Positions 19,813-27,238 of a DNA stretch of 64,000 nucleotides are shown one piece after another. How positions within the stretch are numbered: position 1 is the first letter of the stretch; each line of letters opens with the position of its first letter. Source of the stretch: Flavobacterium fluviatile (lineage in GTDB: Bacteria; Bacteroidota; Bacteroidia; Flavobacteriales; Flavobacteriaceae). The stretch spans positions 248,001-312,000 of the forward strand of contig NZ_JAADZW010000002.1 in NCBI RefSeq assembly GCF_010645065.1, written 5' to 3'. The position numbers and the translations under genes were made by a program. The notes below the pieces were generated by a model, which was not told where the DNA came from, ran no database searches, and saw nothing but the letters and a program-made list of their open reading frames with translations.

Positions 19813-21953
19813 TGAAAATCAAAAATATTTTGAATAAAAGTTTTTTAACTTTCTGTCTGGCATTATTATCTTTATCTGTTTTTTCTCAGGAAACTAACAA
19901 ATCTTCTGTTAAGTCCGGTTTTACTGCTGAACGCTTTCCTGTATTTCCTAATTGTGAAAATTTGGAGTCTGTAAATCTGGAAAATTGCTTTTATAAAGAG
20001 GTTCATGATTTTGTTTATAACAATTTTGAAGTTCCTGAAAATTTGAAACAAGCAAATTATAAAGGTGAAGTTAAGGTGCTTTTTGAAGTAGATGCAAACG
20101 GAGTCTTTAAGGTAATTTATGTTAATGCTACAAATGACGATCTCGGTAAAGAAGCTAAACGTGTTTTTGAAAAATTTCCAAATATAAAACCTTCGACTTA
20201 TAATGGTGTCGCAACGTATTCTAAATATACCATTTCAATTGATGTTCCCTTAAAAAGCTCTGAGCAGATTGCCGCTGAAACACTGGCTGCTGCCGAAATT
20301 ATAAAACCTATTGAAAAGCCAATGACTGAACTGGATAGTATTGTGTATAGAAAATACAATAATCCTGAATTCGAAAGTCATTTAAATATTCCTTTTTCTC
20401 ATAGTTATTATGCACAGTTTGACGGTGCTATGAATCAGGTTGGGAGTAATAATCACACTGCTTCAAAACCTTATACTTATGCAGAAGTTTCAAAATACTA
20501 TAATCTTAAAGTAGTAAATGAATCACTTCAGAAAAATGTCTCAACCTGGTTGGGAAGAAAATGGTGGAATGAAAATATGGTTCAGATTCAGGGCGAAGAT
20601 TATTGGCTGTCTTTTAATCCAATAGTAGATTTGCAAATGGGTAAAGCATCAGATCTTGATGCCTCCTATACTTATGTTAACACACGTGCTATAAATTTTA
20701 GGGGAGGCCTGGGAAAGCAAATTAATTTCACAACTACAATTTTTGAAAGTCAGGGAAGGTTTGCAGGCTATTTTAATGATTATGCCAATTCTTTAAAGCC
20801 TTCAGGGGGAAATCCGGCAATCATTCCAGGCATGGGAATAGCAAAGCAGTTTAAAACTGATTCGTATGATTTTCCCTTAGCAGAGGCTAATATTTCCTAT
20901 TCGCCAAGTAAATTTTTCGATTTTCATTTAGGTTATGGAAGAAATTTTATCGGTGACGGATACCGCTCATTACTGGAAAGTGACGGGGCTAGTCCGTATC
21001 CATATTTTAAAATTAACACCACTTTCTGGAAAATAAAATATACAAATACTTATATGTGGCTTAAGGATGTTCGTCCGGATGTTACAGTTGATAAAACGTA
21101 TGCATCAAAGTATATGGCAAACCATTATCTGAGCTGGAATGTTTCAAATAAGCTCAATTTAGGTTTTTTTGAATCAGTAGTCTGGACAGATACCAATAAC
21201 AGAGGCTTTGATGTGAATTTTGTTAATCCTGTCATATTTTATCGTTCTGTAGAATTTGCGTCTTCTTCCAGGAGTGGAAATGCGCTTTTAGGGATGTCTG
21301 CTAAATATAAATGGAATAATAATGTTAATTTGTATGGGCAATTATTGATAGATGAGTTTTCATTTGGTGATATTAAGGCAGGAGATAACAGCTGGAAGAA
21401 TAAAATAGGTTATCAGTTAGGAGCTAAATATTTTAATGCTTTTAAAGTTAAAGATTTGCTTCTTCAGTTAGAATACAATCATGTTCGTCCGTATGTTTAT
21501 TCGCATAGTGCGGTAATAACGAATTACGGGCATAATAATCAAAGTCTGGGTCATCAGTGGGGAGGGAATTTTGAAGAATTCGTTGCTATTGCACGTTATC
21601 ATAAAGGACGTCTTTTTGCTGATGCAAAACTTACTGCCGGAAAAAGAGGTTTTGATTTTGATACCGCAGAAGATTCATTTAATTATGGAGGAAATATTTA
21701 TAAAAGTTATGATGATAATCGTCCTTATGATTCTGGTGTAAAAGTAGGACAGGGAAATAAAACCAATATTTTTATTGCAGACATTCAGGGAGGGTATCTG
21801 ATAAATCCAATGACGAATCTAAAGCTTTTCGGAAGTTTTATCTATAGGAATTTTGATCCAACACAAAATACGACAACTACTTTTAAGCAAAGTACAACCT
21901 GGTTTACAATAGGATTACGTTCTGATCTCTTTAACTGGTATTTTGATTATTAG
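19812..21953 (+). CDS. remB: RemB-like outer-membrane gliding motility protein with N-terminal TonB_C-like domain
   Basis: A 713-residue exported protein (signal peptide, residues 1-25, ending VFSQ). Residues about 35-140 look like a TonB C-terminal domain: two Cys (FPNCENLESVNLENC), then GEVKVLFEVDANGVFKVIYV and EAKRVFEKFPNIKP. The rest (about 190-713) is rich in aromatic, alternating strands and ends WYFDY, as expected for an outer-membrane beta barrel. Position and appearance match the F. johnsoniae gliding protein RemB, encoded just downstream of sprA-gcvH-vanZ-deoC; I recall this synteny rather than having tested it. Loss of remB is reported to weaken rather than abolish gliding. An alternative label would be capsule-assembly-like outer-membrane protein. 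Confidence 0.7.
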   Translation: MKIKNILNKSFLTFCLALLSLSVFSQETNKSSVKSGFTAERFPVFPNCENLESVNLENCFYKEVHDFVYNNFEVPENLKQANYKGEVKVLFEVDANGVFKVIYVNATNDDLGKEAKRVFEKFPNIKPSTYNGVATYSKYTISIDVPLKSSEQIAAETLAAAEIIKPIEKPMTELDSIVYRKYNNPEFESHLNIPFSHSYYAQFDGAMNQVGSNNHTASKPYTYAEVSKYYNLKVVNESLQKNVSTWLGRKWWNENMVQIQGEDYWLSFNPIVDLQMGKASDLDASYTYVNTRAINFRGGLGKQINFTTTIFESQGRFAGYFNDYANSLKPSGGNPAIIPGMGIAKQFKTDSYDFPLAEANISYSPSKFFDFHLGYGRNFIGDGYRSLLESDGASPYPYFKINTTFWKIKYTNTYMWLKDVRPDVTVDKTYASKYMANHYLSWNVSNKLNLGFFESVVWTDTNNRGFDVNFVNPVIFYRSVEFASSSRSGNALLGMSAKYKWNNNVNLYGQLLIDEFSFGDIKAGDNSWKNKIGYQLGAKYFNAFKVKDLLLQLEYNHVRPYVYSHSAVITNYGHNNQSLGHQWGGNFEEFVAIARYHKGRLFADAKLTAGKRGFDFDTAEDSFNYGGNIYKSYDDNRPYDSGVKVGQGNKTNIFIADIQGGYLINPMTNLKLFGSFIYRNFDPTQNTTTTFKQSTTWFTIGLRSDLFNWYFDY

Positions 21954-21958
21954 TATTT

Positions 21959-22038
21959 AATAAGATTTTTTCGAGACAATTATGTTAAAGATTGGTAAGG
22001 GCTTATTTTGCAAAGGTTTTTATTGAAAAAATCTTATT
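21959..22038. repeat. 14-bp perfect inverted repeat flanking 52 bp, remB-cyoE gap
   Basis: AATAAGATTTTTTC (21959-21972) is exactly the reverse complement of GAAAAAATCTTATT (22025-22038). It begins right after the remB stop. It could fold into a long-loop terminator or be the remnant ends of a small element. Confidence 0.6.
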
Positions 22039-22067
22039 TTATAGTTCAGAATTCTATAATCTAATTG

Positions 22068-22075
22068 TACATTTG
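22068..22075 (+). promoter_or_regulatory. -7 element (TACATTTG) of cyoE
   Basis: Perfect TAnnTTTG that overlaps the second to fourth codons of an upstream TTG-initiated reading (22065). It favours a downstream start at TTG 22110. Confidence 0.5.
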
Positions 22076-22109
22076 CACCACTCAAAAAAACAGACAAATA
22101 ATTACAGTA

Positions 22110-23012
22110 TTGAACGCTACTAAAAATACAATTTCACTTAAATCAATATTTCTGGATTTCAAAGAGATTACCAAGGCTGGTTTGGCAATCAGTGTTTTGT
22201 TTTCTTCGATTGCCGGATATTTATTAGGTGTAAATAGTGATAATCCTTTTCAATGGAGTGTTTTGGCTGTTTTGATGGTTGGAGGTTATTGTATGATTGG
22301 AGCTTCCAATGCTTTTAATCAGGTAATCGAAAAAGAAATTGATTCGTTAATGGATCGTACCAAAAACCGACCTGTCCCTTCAGGCCGAATGTCTCCAAAA
22401 ACAGCTTTGCTGGTTGCAAGTTTGCTTACAATTACAGGAATTGTCTTGTTGTATACCATAAATGCAAAGTCGGCAATGTTTGCTGCAATTTCAATATTTT
22501 TATATACAAGTATTTATACGCCTTTAAAAACCGTAACTTCTTTATCTGTTTTTGTTGGCGCTTTTCCCGGTGCGATTCCGTTTATGTTAGGATGGGTTGC
22601 TGCAACGGGAGAATTTGGAATAGAAGCCGGAACATTATTTTTGATTCAGTTTTTCTGGCAATTTCCTCATTTTTGGGCGATTGGCTGGTTTTTGTATGAA
22701 GATTATGAAAAGGCAGGAATCTTTATGCTGCCAACTGGGAAAAAAGATAAAGGAACGGCTTTGCAGGTTATTTTATATACAGTCTGGTTGATAATTGCCT
22801 CGTTATTACCAATGTTAGGATATACTGGACAATTGTTTTTAACACCAATCGCCGCAATATTAGTTTTTTTATTAGGACTCTGGATGTTGTTTTATGCAGT
22901 ACGTTTATATCAGTCAAGAACTGCAAAATCGGCCAGAACTTTAATGCTGGTAAGCGTTTCGTATATTTCTTTATTGCAGATTGTATATATAGCAGATAAA
23001 TTTTTAAGATAG
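22110..23012 (+). CDS. cyoE: Protoheme IX farnesyltransferase (heme O synthase)
   Basis: Integral membrane prenyltransferase (CyoE/CtaB) that adds a farnesyl group to heme b to make heme O, the precursor of heme A for the oxidase encoded around it. UbiA-family aspartate motifs are visible: NAFNQVIEKEIDSLMDRTKNRP (allylic diphosphate binding) and a second at WFLYEDYEKAG. About eight helices are present. The frame opens at TTG 22065, but that overlaps the promoter -7 element; TTG 22110 gives an N-terminus (MNATKNTISLKSIFLDF) typical of flavobacterial homologues and about 300 residues. Both candidate starts are TTG, so the exact start is uncertain. It leads the second oxidase gene block. Confidence 0.93.
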   Translation: MNATKNTISLKSIFLDFKEITKAGLAISVLFSSIAGYLLGVNSDNPFQWSVLAVLMVGGYCMIGASNAFNQVIEKEIDSLMDRTKNRPVPSGRMSPKTALLVASLLTITGIVLLYTINAKSAMFAAISIFLYTSIYTPLKTVTSLSVFVGAFPGAIPFMLGWVAATGEFGIEAGTLFLIQFFWQFPHFWAIGWFLYEDYEKAGIFMLPTGKKDKGTALQVILYTVWLIIASLLPMLGYTGQLFLTPIAAILVFLLGLWMLFYAVRLYQSRTAKSARTLMLVSVSYISLLQIVYIADKFLR

Positions 23013-23014
23013 TT

Positions 23015-23602
23015 ATGGAAATGACAATGGAAATAAGTGAAGAACAAGCAAGAAAATCAAAATCGGCAAAACTGATTTTGTTATTTGCAATGGTAAGCAT
23101 GACGATGATGTTTGCTGGCCTTACTAGTGCATTTGTAGTAAGTAAATCAAGAGCAGACTGGTTGAAGGATTTTCAGCTGCCATCTGCGTTTTATTACAGT
23201 ACAGCTGTAATTATTGGATGTAGTATTGCTTTTCATTTGGCTAAAAAAGCTATTCAAAGAAACAAAAGAAGCGCTACTACAGGGTTTCTGCTTGCTACAT
23301 TACTATTAGGTGTTTTATTCGTGGTTTTACAGTTTGAAGGATTTGGTCAGATTGTAAAAAGCGGATATTATTTTACAGGTAAAGGAAGTTCTATAACGAC
23401 TACTTTTCTATATGTGGTAACGGTTACGCATTTATTGCACCTTGCAGGGGGATTAATTTCTCTTTTAATTGTAATTTATAATCATTTTAAACAAAAATAC
23501 AATTCAACTCAAACTCTTGGTATAGAACTAGGTGCGATGTATTGGCACTTTCTGGACTTATTGTGGGTTTATTTATTTTTATTTTTATATTTCTTTAAAT
23601 AA
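23015..23602 (+). CDS. Cytochrome c oxidase subunit III family protein (short form)
   Basis: A 195-residue membrane protein of the heme-copper oxidase subunit III family with about five helices. It contains the family hallmarks TVTHLLHLAGGLISLLIVIYNHF and a C-terminal LGAMYWHFLDLLWVYLFLFLYFF. It starts 2 bases after cyoE and is followed by a longer subunit III gene, so the cell makes two different subunit III-type chains from neighbouring genes. The N-terminal region of classic subunit III (first two helices) is missing, as in quinol-oxidase-like short forms. Whether both chains join the same complex is unknown. Confidence 0.88.
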   Translation: MEMTMEISEEQARKSKSAKLILLFAMVSMTMMFAGLTSAFVVSKSRADWLKDFQLPSAFYYSTAVIIGCSIAFHLAKKAIQRNKRSATTGFLLATLLLGVLFVVLQFEGFGQIVKSGYYFTGKGSSITTTFLYVVTVTHLLHLAGGLISLLIVIYNHFKQKYNSTQTLGIELGAMYWHFLDLLWVYLFLFLYFFK

Positions 23603-23612
23603 GAAAAAAACG

Positions 23613-23620
23613 TAAATTTG
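23613..23620 (+). promoter_or_regulatory. -7 element (TAAATTTG) upstream of the long subunit III gene
   Basis: Perfect TAnnTTTG in the 42-base gap, 24 bases before ATG 23645. It suggests that subunits III and IV can be transcribed separately from cyoE. Confidence 0.45.
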
Positions 23621-23644
23621 GGAACTTTTTAACGAATATCTTTT

Positions 23645-24631
23645 ATGGAAGCGACAGTTAGTACTGCAAACAACAACGAAAAAACTTGGGGAGGCGGAGA
23701 TGATATCCAGCCATTAGGAGCAAGTTACGGAAAAATGATGATGTGGTTTTTTATCGTATCAGATGCCTTAACATTCTCTGGATTTCTTGCTGCTTATGGT
23801 TTTTCGAGATTTAAATTTATAGAAACCTGGCCTTTGGCTGATGAAGTGTTTACTCACTTCCCATTTATGCATGGTGTTTCGGCTCCAATGTATTATGTGG
23901 CCTTAATGACTTTTATTTTGATTTTCTCATCTGTAACTATGGTTTTGGCTGTTGACGCTGGTCATCAGTTGAAAAAAACTAAGGTTGCAGTTTATATGTT
24001 CCTGACTATTATTGGAGGTTTAATTTTCGTGGGTTCTCAGGCCTGGGAATGGAAAAACTTCATTAAAGGAGAATACGGCGCTATTGAAACAGCAGGCGGA
24101 AGTTTGTTGCAGTTTGTTGATAAAGAGGGTAAAAGAGTTGCTCTTGCAGATTTTGCGGTAAAATTACCAGAACAAAGAGAAGCTTTGACAAGAAGTCATT
24201 CTTCATGGTTCATGGAAGATGCTGAAACACAGCCAACATTCACAGTTGCTGAAGTTCAGGCGGGGTTTGAAGCTCATCCTGAATTGTTGATAAGAACAGA
24301 ACAGCTTACTGATAAAAAGAAAAAAACAGTTTTGTCAAGAACAGAATCTGAATCTCGTTTAAGTTCAGCGAAATATGTGGTAGAAGGAGCAAATTTAACA
24401 AGAAACGAATACGGAAGTAAATTATTTGCTGATTTCTTCTTCTTCATCACAGGATTCCACGGATTCCACGTATTTTCCGGAGTTATCATTAATATCATTA
24501 TTTTCTTTAATGTATTGTTAGGAACTTACGAAAAGAGAAGAAGCTACGAAATGGTAGAGAAAGTTGGATTATACTGGCACTTTGTAGATTTAGTTTGGGT
24601 ATTTGTATTTACAGTTTTCTACTTAGTTTAA
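23645..24631 (+). CDS. Cytochrome c oxidase subunit III (long form with loop insertion)
   Basis: Subunit III of the heme-copper oxidase, which stabilises subunit I and the proton pathway. Helices are visible at about 28-48, 80-103, 110-130, 262-290 and 305-327, with family motifs FFFFITGFHGFHVFSG and LYWHFVDLVWVFVFTVFYL near the C-terminus. At 328 residues it exceeds the usual 200-270; the excess is a hydrophilic stretch of about 120 residues (roughly 138-260) between the third and fourth helices. That stretch is rich in charged residues (EQLTDKKKKTVLSRTESES) and has no domain I recognise. It is followed 18 bases later by the subunit IV gene. Confidence 0.92.
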   Translation: MEATVSTANNNEKTWGGGDDIQPLGASYGKMMMWFFIVSDALTFSGFLAAYGFSRFKFIETWPLADEVFTHFPFMHGVSAPMYYVALMTFILIFSSVTMVLAVDAGHQLKKTKVAVYMFLTIIGGLIFVGSQAWEWKNFIKGEYGAIETAGGSLLQFVDKEGKRVALADFAVKLPEQREALTRSHSSWFMEDAETQPTFTVAEVQAGFEAHPELLIRTEQLTDKKKKTVLSRTESESRLSSAKYVVEGANLTRNEYGSKLFADFFFFITGFHGFHVFSGVIINIIIFFNVLLGTYEKRRSYEMVEKVGLYWHFVDLVWVFVFTVFYLV

Positions 24632-24649
24632 TTTTAGATTTTAATTATT

Positions 24650-25000
24650 ATGTCACACGAGCACGTATCAAATACAAAAAGAATCTGGTTTGTTTTTGGA
24701 TTATTATCAGCAGTAACTATAGTAGAAGTTATTCTTGGTATTTATAAACCAGCTTCATTAGAGTTTAATCATTTTATTGGTTTGAACTTATTAAACTGGA
24801 TATTCTATATCTTGACAATATTCAAAGCTTATTATATTGTATGGGCATTTATGCACATGGAAGGTGAAAAAAGCAGTCTTAGATGGTCTGTTGTATCATC
24901 TGTTGTTTTCCTTGTTCTGTATTTATTGTTTATTCTCTTAACTGAAGGACATTATATTTATGGGGTTTTTAAAAATTCTATTATCAAATGGAATTTTTAA
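24650..25000 (+). CDS. Cytochrome C oxidase subunit IV family protein
   Basis: A 116-residue protein with three transmembrane helices (about 12-30, 43-65 and 80-102), matching the bacterial COX4/CyoD-like (caa3-type subunit IV) family. FKAYYIVWAFMHMEGEKSSLRW is the conserved motif linking helices 2 and 3. It is the last oxidase structural gene of the block and is closed by a strong terminator at 25023-25047, which separates it from the assembly genes downstream. Confidence 0.88.
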   Translation: MSHEHVSNTKRIWFVFGLLSAVTIVEVILGIYKPASLEFNHFIGLNLLNWIFYILTIFKAYYIVWAFMHMEGEKSSLRWSVVSSVVFLVLYLLFILLTEGHYIYGVFKNSIIKWNF

Positions 25001-25022
25001 CATGATATTAATTCGAAAAGAG

Positions 25023-25047
25023 TCCCGATAACATCGGGATTTTTTTA
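25023..25047 (+). terminator. Rho-independent terminator after subunit IV
   Basis: Perfect 7-bp GC-rich stem TCCCGAT / ATCGGGA with an AAC loop, then a T tract (25040-25046). Confidence 0.85.
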
Positions 25048-25053
25048 TTTTTG
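25046..25053 (+). promoter_or_regulatory. -7 element (TATTTTTG) for the sco assembly genes
   Basis: Perfect TAnnTTTG beginning in the terminator T tract, 25 bases before ATG 25079. The terminator/promoter pair shows that the assembly genes form a separate transcript. Confidence 0.5.
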
Positions 25054-25078
25054 TACCTCAATAATTTTCGCACTTACA

Positions 25079-25720
25079 ATGAAAAAAAATATAGTTCTCT
25101 TTGTGCTTTTTGTTTTGCCAATTGTTGCCTATTTGTTTTTCGCTTCAGGCGTAAATAGTTTTACGACACTTCCTGTAATTACACCAAAAATCAGTGATTT
25201 TAGAAATTGGGAATCCCTAAATGGCAAAAAAATATCACTCGATAAAAAGATAACTATTCTGGGTTTTTCTGGGTCAGATATTTTAAGCAATCGAGGTAAT
25301 TATTTTAATTTAAACGAAAAAATTTACAAGCGCTATAATGGTTTCGAAGACCTTCAGTTCGTAGTCTTATGTCCGCTTGGAACTGAAAAAGAAGCTCAGA
25401 AAATTGTAGATGCTTTGTCTCCTTTTACAGATGTAAAAAACTGGAATTTTGTTTTTGCATCAAACGAAGAAATCCGGAAATTTTATGATCAGTTACATTT
25501 AAAAGAAAAGCTGGATGAAAATCTGGGAACTTCAAATGTATTTATTGTTGATAAAGAAAGAAATTTAAGAGGAAGAAAAGATGATAAAGAGTATAAAGAA
25601 GGTTATAATACCTTTCATCCTTCTGAATTGAGCAATGAGATGCTGGATGACTTTAAGATTATTTTGTACGAATACCGTGCGGCTCTTAAAAAGAATCATA
25701 ATGCCACTAAACAACTCTAA
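25079..25720 (+). CDS. Membrane-anchored thioredoxin-fold-like protein lacking CxxC, next to sco
   Basis: A 213-residue protein with an N-terminal anchor (about residues 4-24) and a periplasmic domain. The pattern ITILGFSGSDILSNRGNYFNLNEKIYKRY ... LQFVVLCPLGTEKEAQKI ... SNVFIVDKERNLRGRKDD resembles the thioredoxin/Sco fold: strand-helix-strand order and the late FIVDKxxNLRGR strand. The redox CxxxC is absent; its place is taken by SGSDILS, and the only Cys in view is in VVLCPLG. It lies 12 bases before the genuine Sco gene, so a role in copper delivery or as a partner of Sco is plausible but inferred. No named family is recognised with certainty. Confidence 0.75.
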   Translation: MKKNIVLFVLFVLPIVAYLFFASGVNSFTTLPVITPKISDFRNWESLNGKKISLDKKITILGFSGSDILSNRGNYFNLNEKIYKRYNGFEDLQFVVLCPLGTEKEAQKIVDALSPFTDVKNWNFVFASNEEIRKFYDQLHLKEKLDENLGTSNVFIVDKERNLRGRKDDKEYKEGYNTFHPSELSNEMLDDFKIILYEYRAALKKNHNATKQL

Positions 25721-25732
25721 ATTTCAATTATA

Positions 25733-26422
25733 ATGTTTAAAAATAAATCATATATAGGAATTTCGTTTATCATTTTAATCTTCGGAATTTATGCTGTCCC
25801 TAAAATTGTTGACAGAATTAAAAATGGTGATGTAGTAAAAGGCAATCGTTTAGACAATGTAGAAGCAAAAGCTTCTAATTCTGACGCAAAGTTAGTGACC
25901 ATTGGAAAAGCTCCAAAATTTGAGTTGACTAATCAGGATAACGTTAAGATTTCGAATGAAACCTACAAAGGAAAAGTATATGTTTTGGAATTTTTCTTTA
26001 CAACCTGCCCTTCAATTTGCCCTAAAATGAACATGAGTATGCTGGAGATTGAAAAAACATTTTTTGGAAACCCTAATTTCGGAATTGTTTCTATTACGAT
26101 TGATCCAGCTCATGATACGCCACAGGTTTTAAAAGATCATAGAAAATTGTTAGGTGTAAAATCTTCAAACTGGAATTTTTTAACCGGAGATAAAGCAACT
26201 ATTATGGATTTATCAAATAAAGGGTTTAACCTTTATGCCGGTGAAAATGCCAAAGTAAATGGTGGTTTCGAACATTCAGGTTTATTTGCTCTTATTGATA
26301 AAGATGGAAATATTCGTTGTAGAAAGGATGAATTTGGAAACCCAATTTTGTATTATGACGGGTTAGATAAAAAAGGAGTAAGAGATATTCAGGAGGATAT
26401 TAAAATATTATTAGAAGAATAA
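25733..26422 (+). CDS. Sco family copper chaperone for cytochrome oxidase
   Basis: Sco1/SenC/PrrC family protein that inserts copper into the CuA site of subunit II. It has an N-terminal membrane anchor (about residues 7-25) and a thioredoxin-like periplasmic domain. The metal ligands are present: C92 and C96 in FTTCPSICPKMN and H181 in GGFEHSG. SITIDPAHDTP is another family hallmark. The 229-residue length is typical. It sits in the assembly gene string between the Cys-poor Sco-like protein and the DUF420 protein. Confidence 0.94.
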   Translation: MFKNKSYIGISFIILIFGIYAVPKIVDRIKNGDVVKGNRLDNVEAKASNSDAKLVTIGKAPKFELTNQDNVKISNETYKGKVYVLEFFFTTCPSICPKMNMSMLEIEKTFFGNPNFGIVSITIDPAHDTPQVLKDHRKLLGVKSSNWNFLTGDKATIMDLSNKGFNLYAGENAKVNGGFEHSGLFALIDKDGNIRCRKDEFGNPILYYDGLDKKGVRDIQEDIKILLEE

Positions 26423-26424
26423 AA

Positions 26425-26967
26425 ATGGAAGATCAGTCATTAGAAAAAAAATACAATAAATTTATTATTGCTGTTTCAATTGTAATTCCGGTTGTAGTTG
26501 CCATTTTATTTGGTGTTAAGCTTAAAGATTTTGGATATAATGTAGAGCCGCTTTCATTTTTGCCTCCAATATATGCAACCATAAACGGTTTTACAGCTAT
26601 TGTTTTAGTTTTGGCTGTCATTGCAATTAAGAAAGGAAATCAGAAAGTACATGAACGTTTAATGACAACTGCGATTGCATTGTCAGTTGCATTTTTAGTA
26701 ATGTATGTAGCCTATCATATGACGGCTGATTCGACAAAATTTGGTGGCGAAGGGATTGTCAGATATGTGTACTTGTTTATTTTGTTAACCCATATTTTAT
26801 TGTCTATTGCCATTATTCCTTTAGTTTTAATTACTTATGTAAGGGCTTTGGCACAACGATTTGACAGACATAGAAAGATTGCTAAAATTACATTTCCGCT
26901 GTGGTTATATGTAGCCGTAACAGGTGTTGTGGTTTATTTAATGATTTCTCCTTATTATGCACACTAA
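26425..26967 (+). CDS. DUF420 membrane protein (CtaM/YozB-like oxidase assembly factor)
   Basis: A 180-residue protein with five predicted helices (about 11-32, 46-68, 80-101, 114-142 and 155-177), matching DUF420. In Bacillus and Staphylococcus the DUF420 protein YozB/CtaM is needed to assemble functional heme-A oxidase, so the same role is a fair inference here. Histidines lie at the helix ends (KVHERLMT, VAYHMT, LTHILL, DRHRK) and are candidate heme or copper contacts. It starts 2 bases after sco and its last 11 bases overlap the next gene. Confidence 0.88.
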   Translation: MEDQSLEKKYNKFIIAVSIVIPVVVAILFGVKLKDFGYNVEPLSFLPPIYATINGFTAIVLVLAVIAIKKGNQKVHERLMTTAIALSVAFLVMYVAYHMTADSTKFGGEGIVRYVYLFILLTHILLSIAIIPLVLITYVRALAQRFDRHRKIAKITFPLWLYVAVTGVVVYLMISPYYAH

Positions 26968-27223
26968 AAAGAAAGATATTCAAACCTTAAATTCCAAATT
27001 TAAAACTTTTGTTTTTGGAATTTTCTTTTTCCTTATTGGAATTTCTTCAAACGCTCAGTGTGCGATGTGCCGTGCTGCGCTTTCAGGTGAATCAAATATT
27101 AAAAAAGCTGAAGCTGTAAATGACGGAATTGTTTATTTAATGGTGATTCCGTATTTGCTTGTGGCTATAATTGGAGTTTTGATCTATAAGATGTACCAAT
27201 CAAAGAGTAAAAAGACCGAATAA
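26957..27223 (+). CDS. Small exported membrane protein with CxxC motif, oxidase-assembly locus
   Basis: An 88-residue protein of unknown function. It has a signal sequence with an unusually long n-region (about 18 residues, then FVFGIFFFLIGISSNAQ), immediately followed by CAMCRAAL, a CxxC pair at the mature N-terminus (about C35 and C38), then a short soluble stretch and a C-terminal helix (about 59-80) with a Lys-rich end. The gene overlaps DUF420 by 11 bases and closes the sco operon, so a copper- or disulfide-related role in oxidase assembly is the natural inference. A 10-bp inverted repeat (26989-26998 and 27014-27023) lies in its signal-sequence codons. Confidence 0.75.
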   Translation: MHTKKKDIQTLNSKFKTFVFGIFFFLIGISSNAQCAMCRAALSGESNIKKAEAVNDGIVYLMVIPYLLVAIIGVLIYKMYQSKSKKTE

Positions 27224-27238
27224 TTCCGGTCTTTTTTT
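27210..27238. terminator. Bidirectional terminator between the sco operon and the DUF4403 gene
   Basis: Stem AAAGACCG (27211-27218) / CGGTCTTT (27227-27234), with A residues on the left and eight T on the right. It lies between two convergent genes and overlaps the end of the plus-strand one. Confidence 0.75.
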
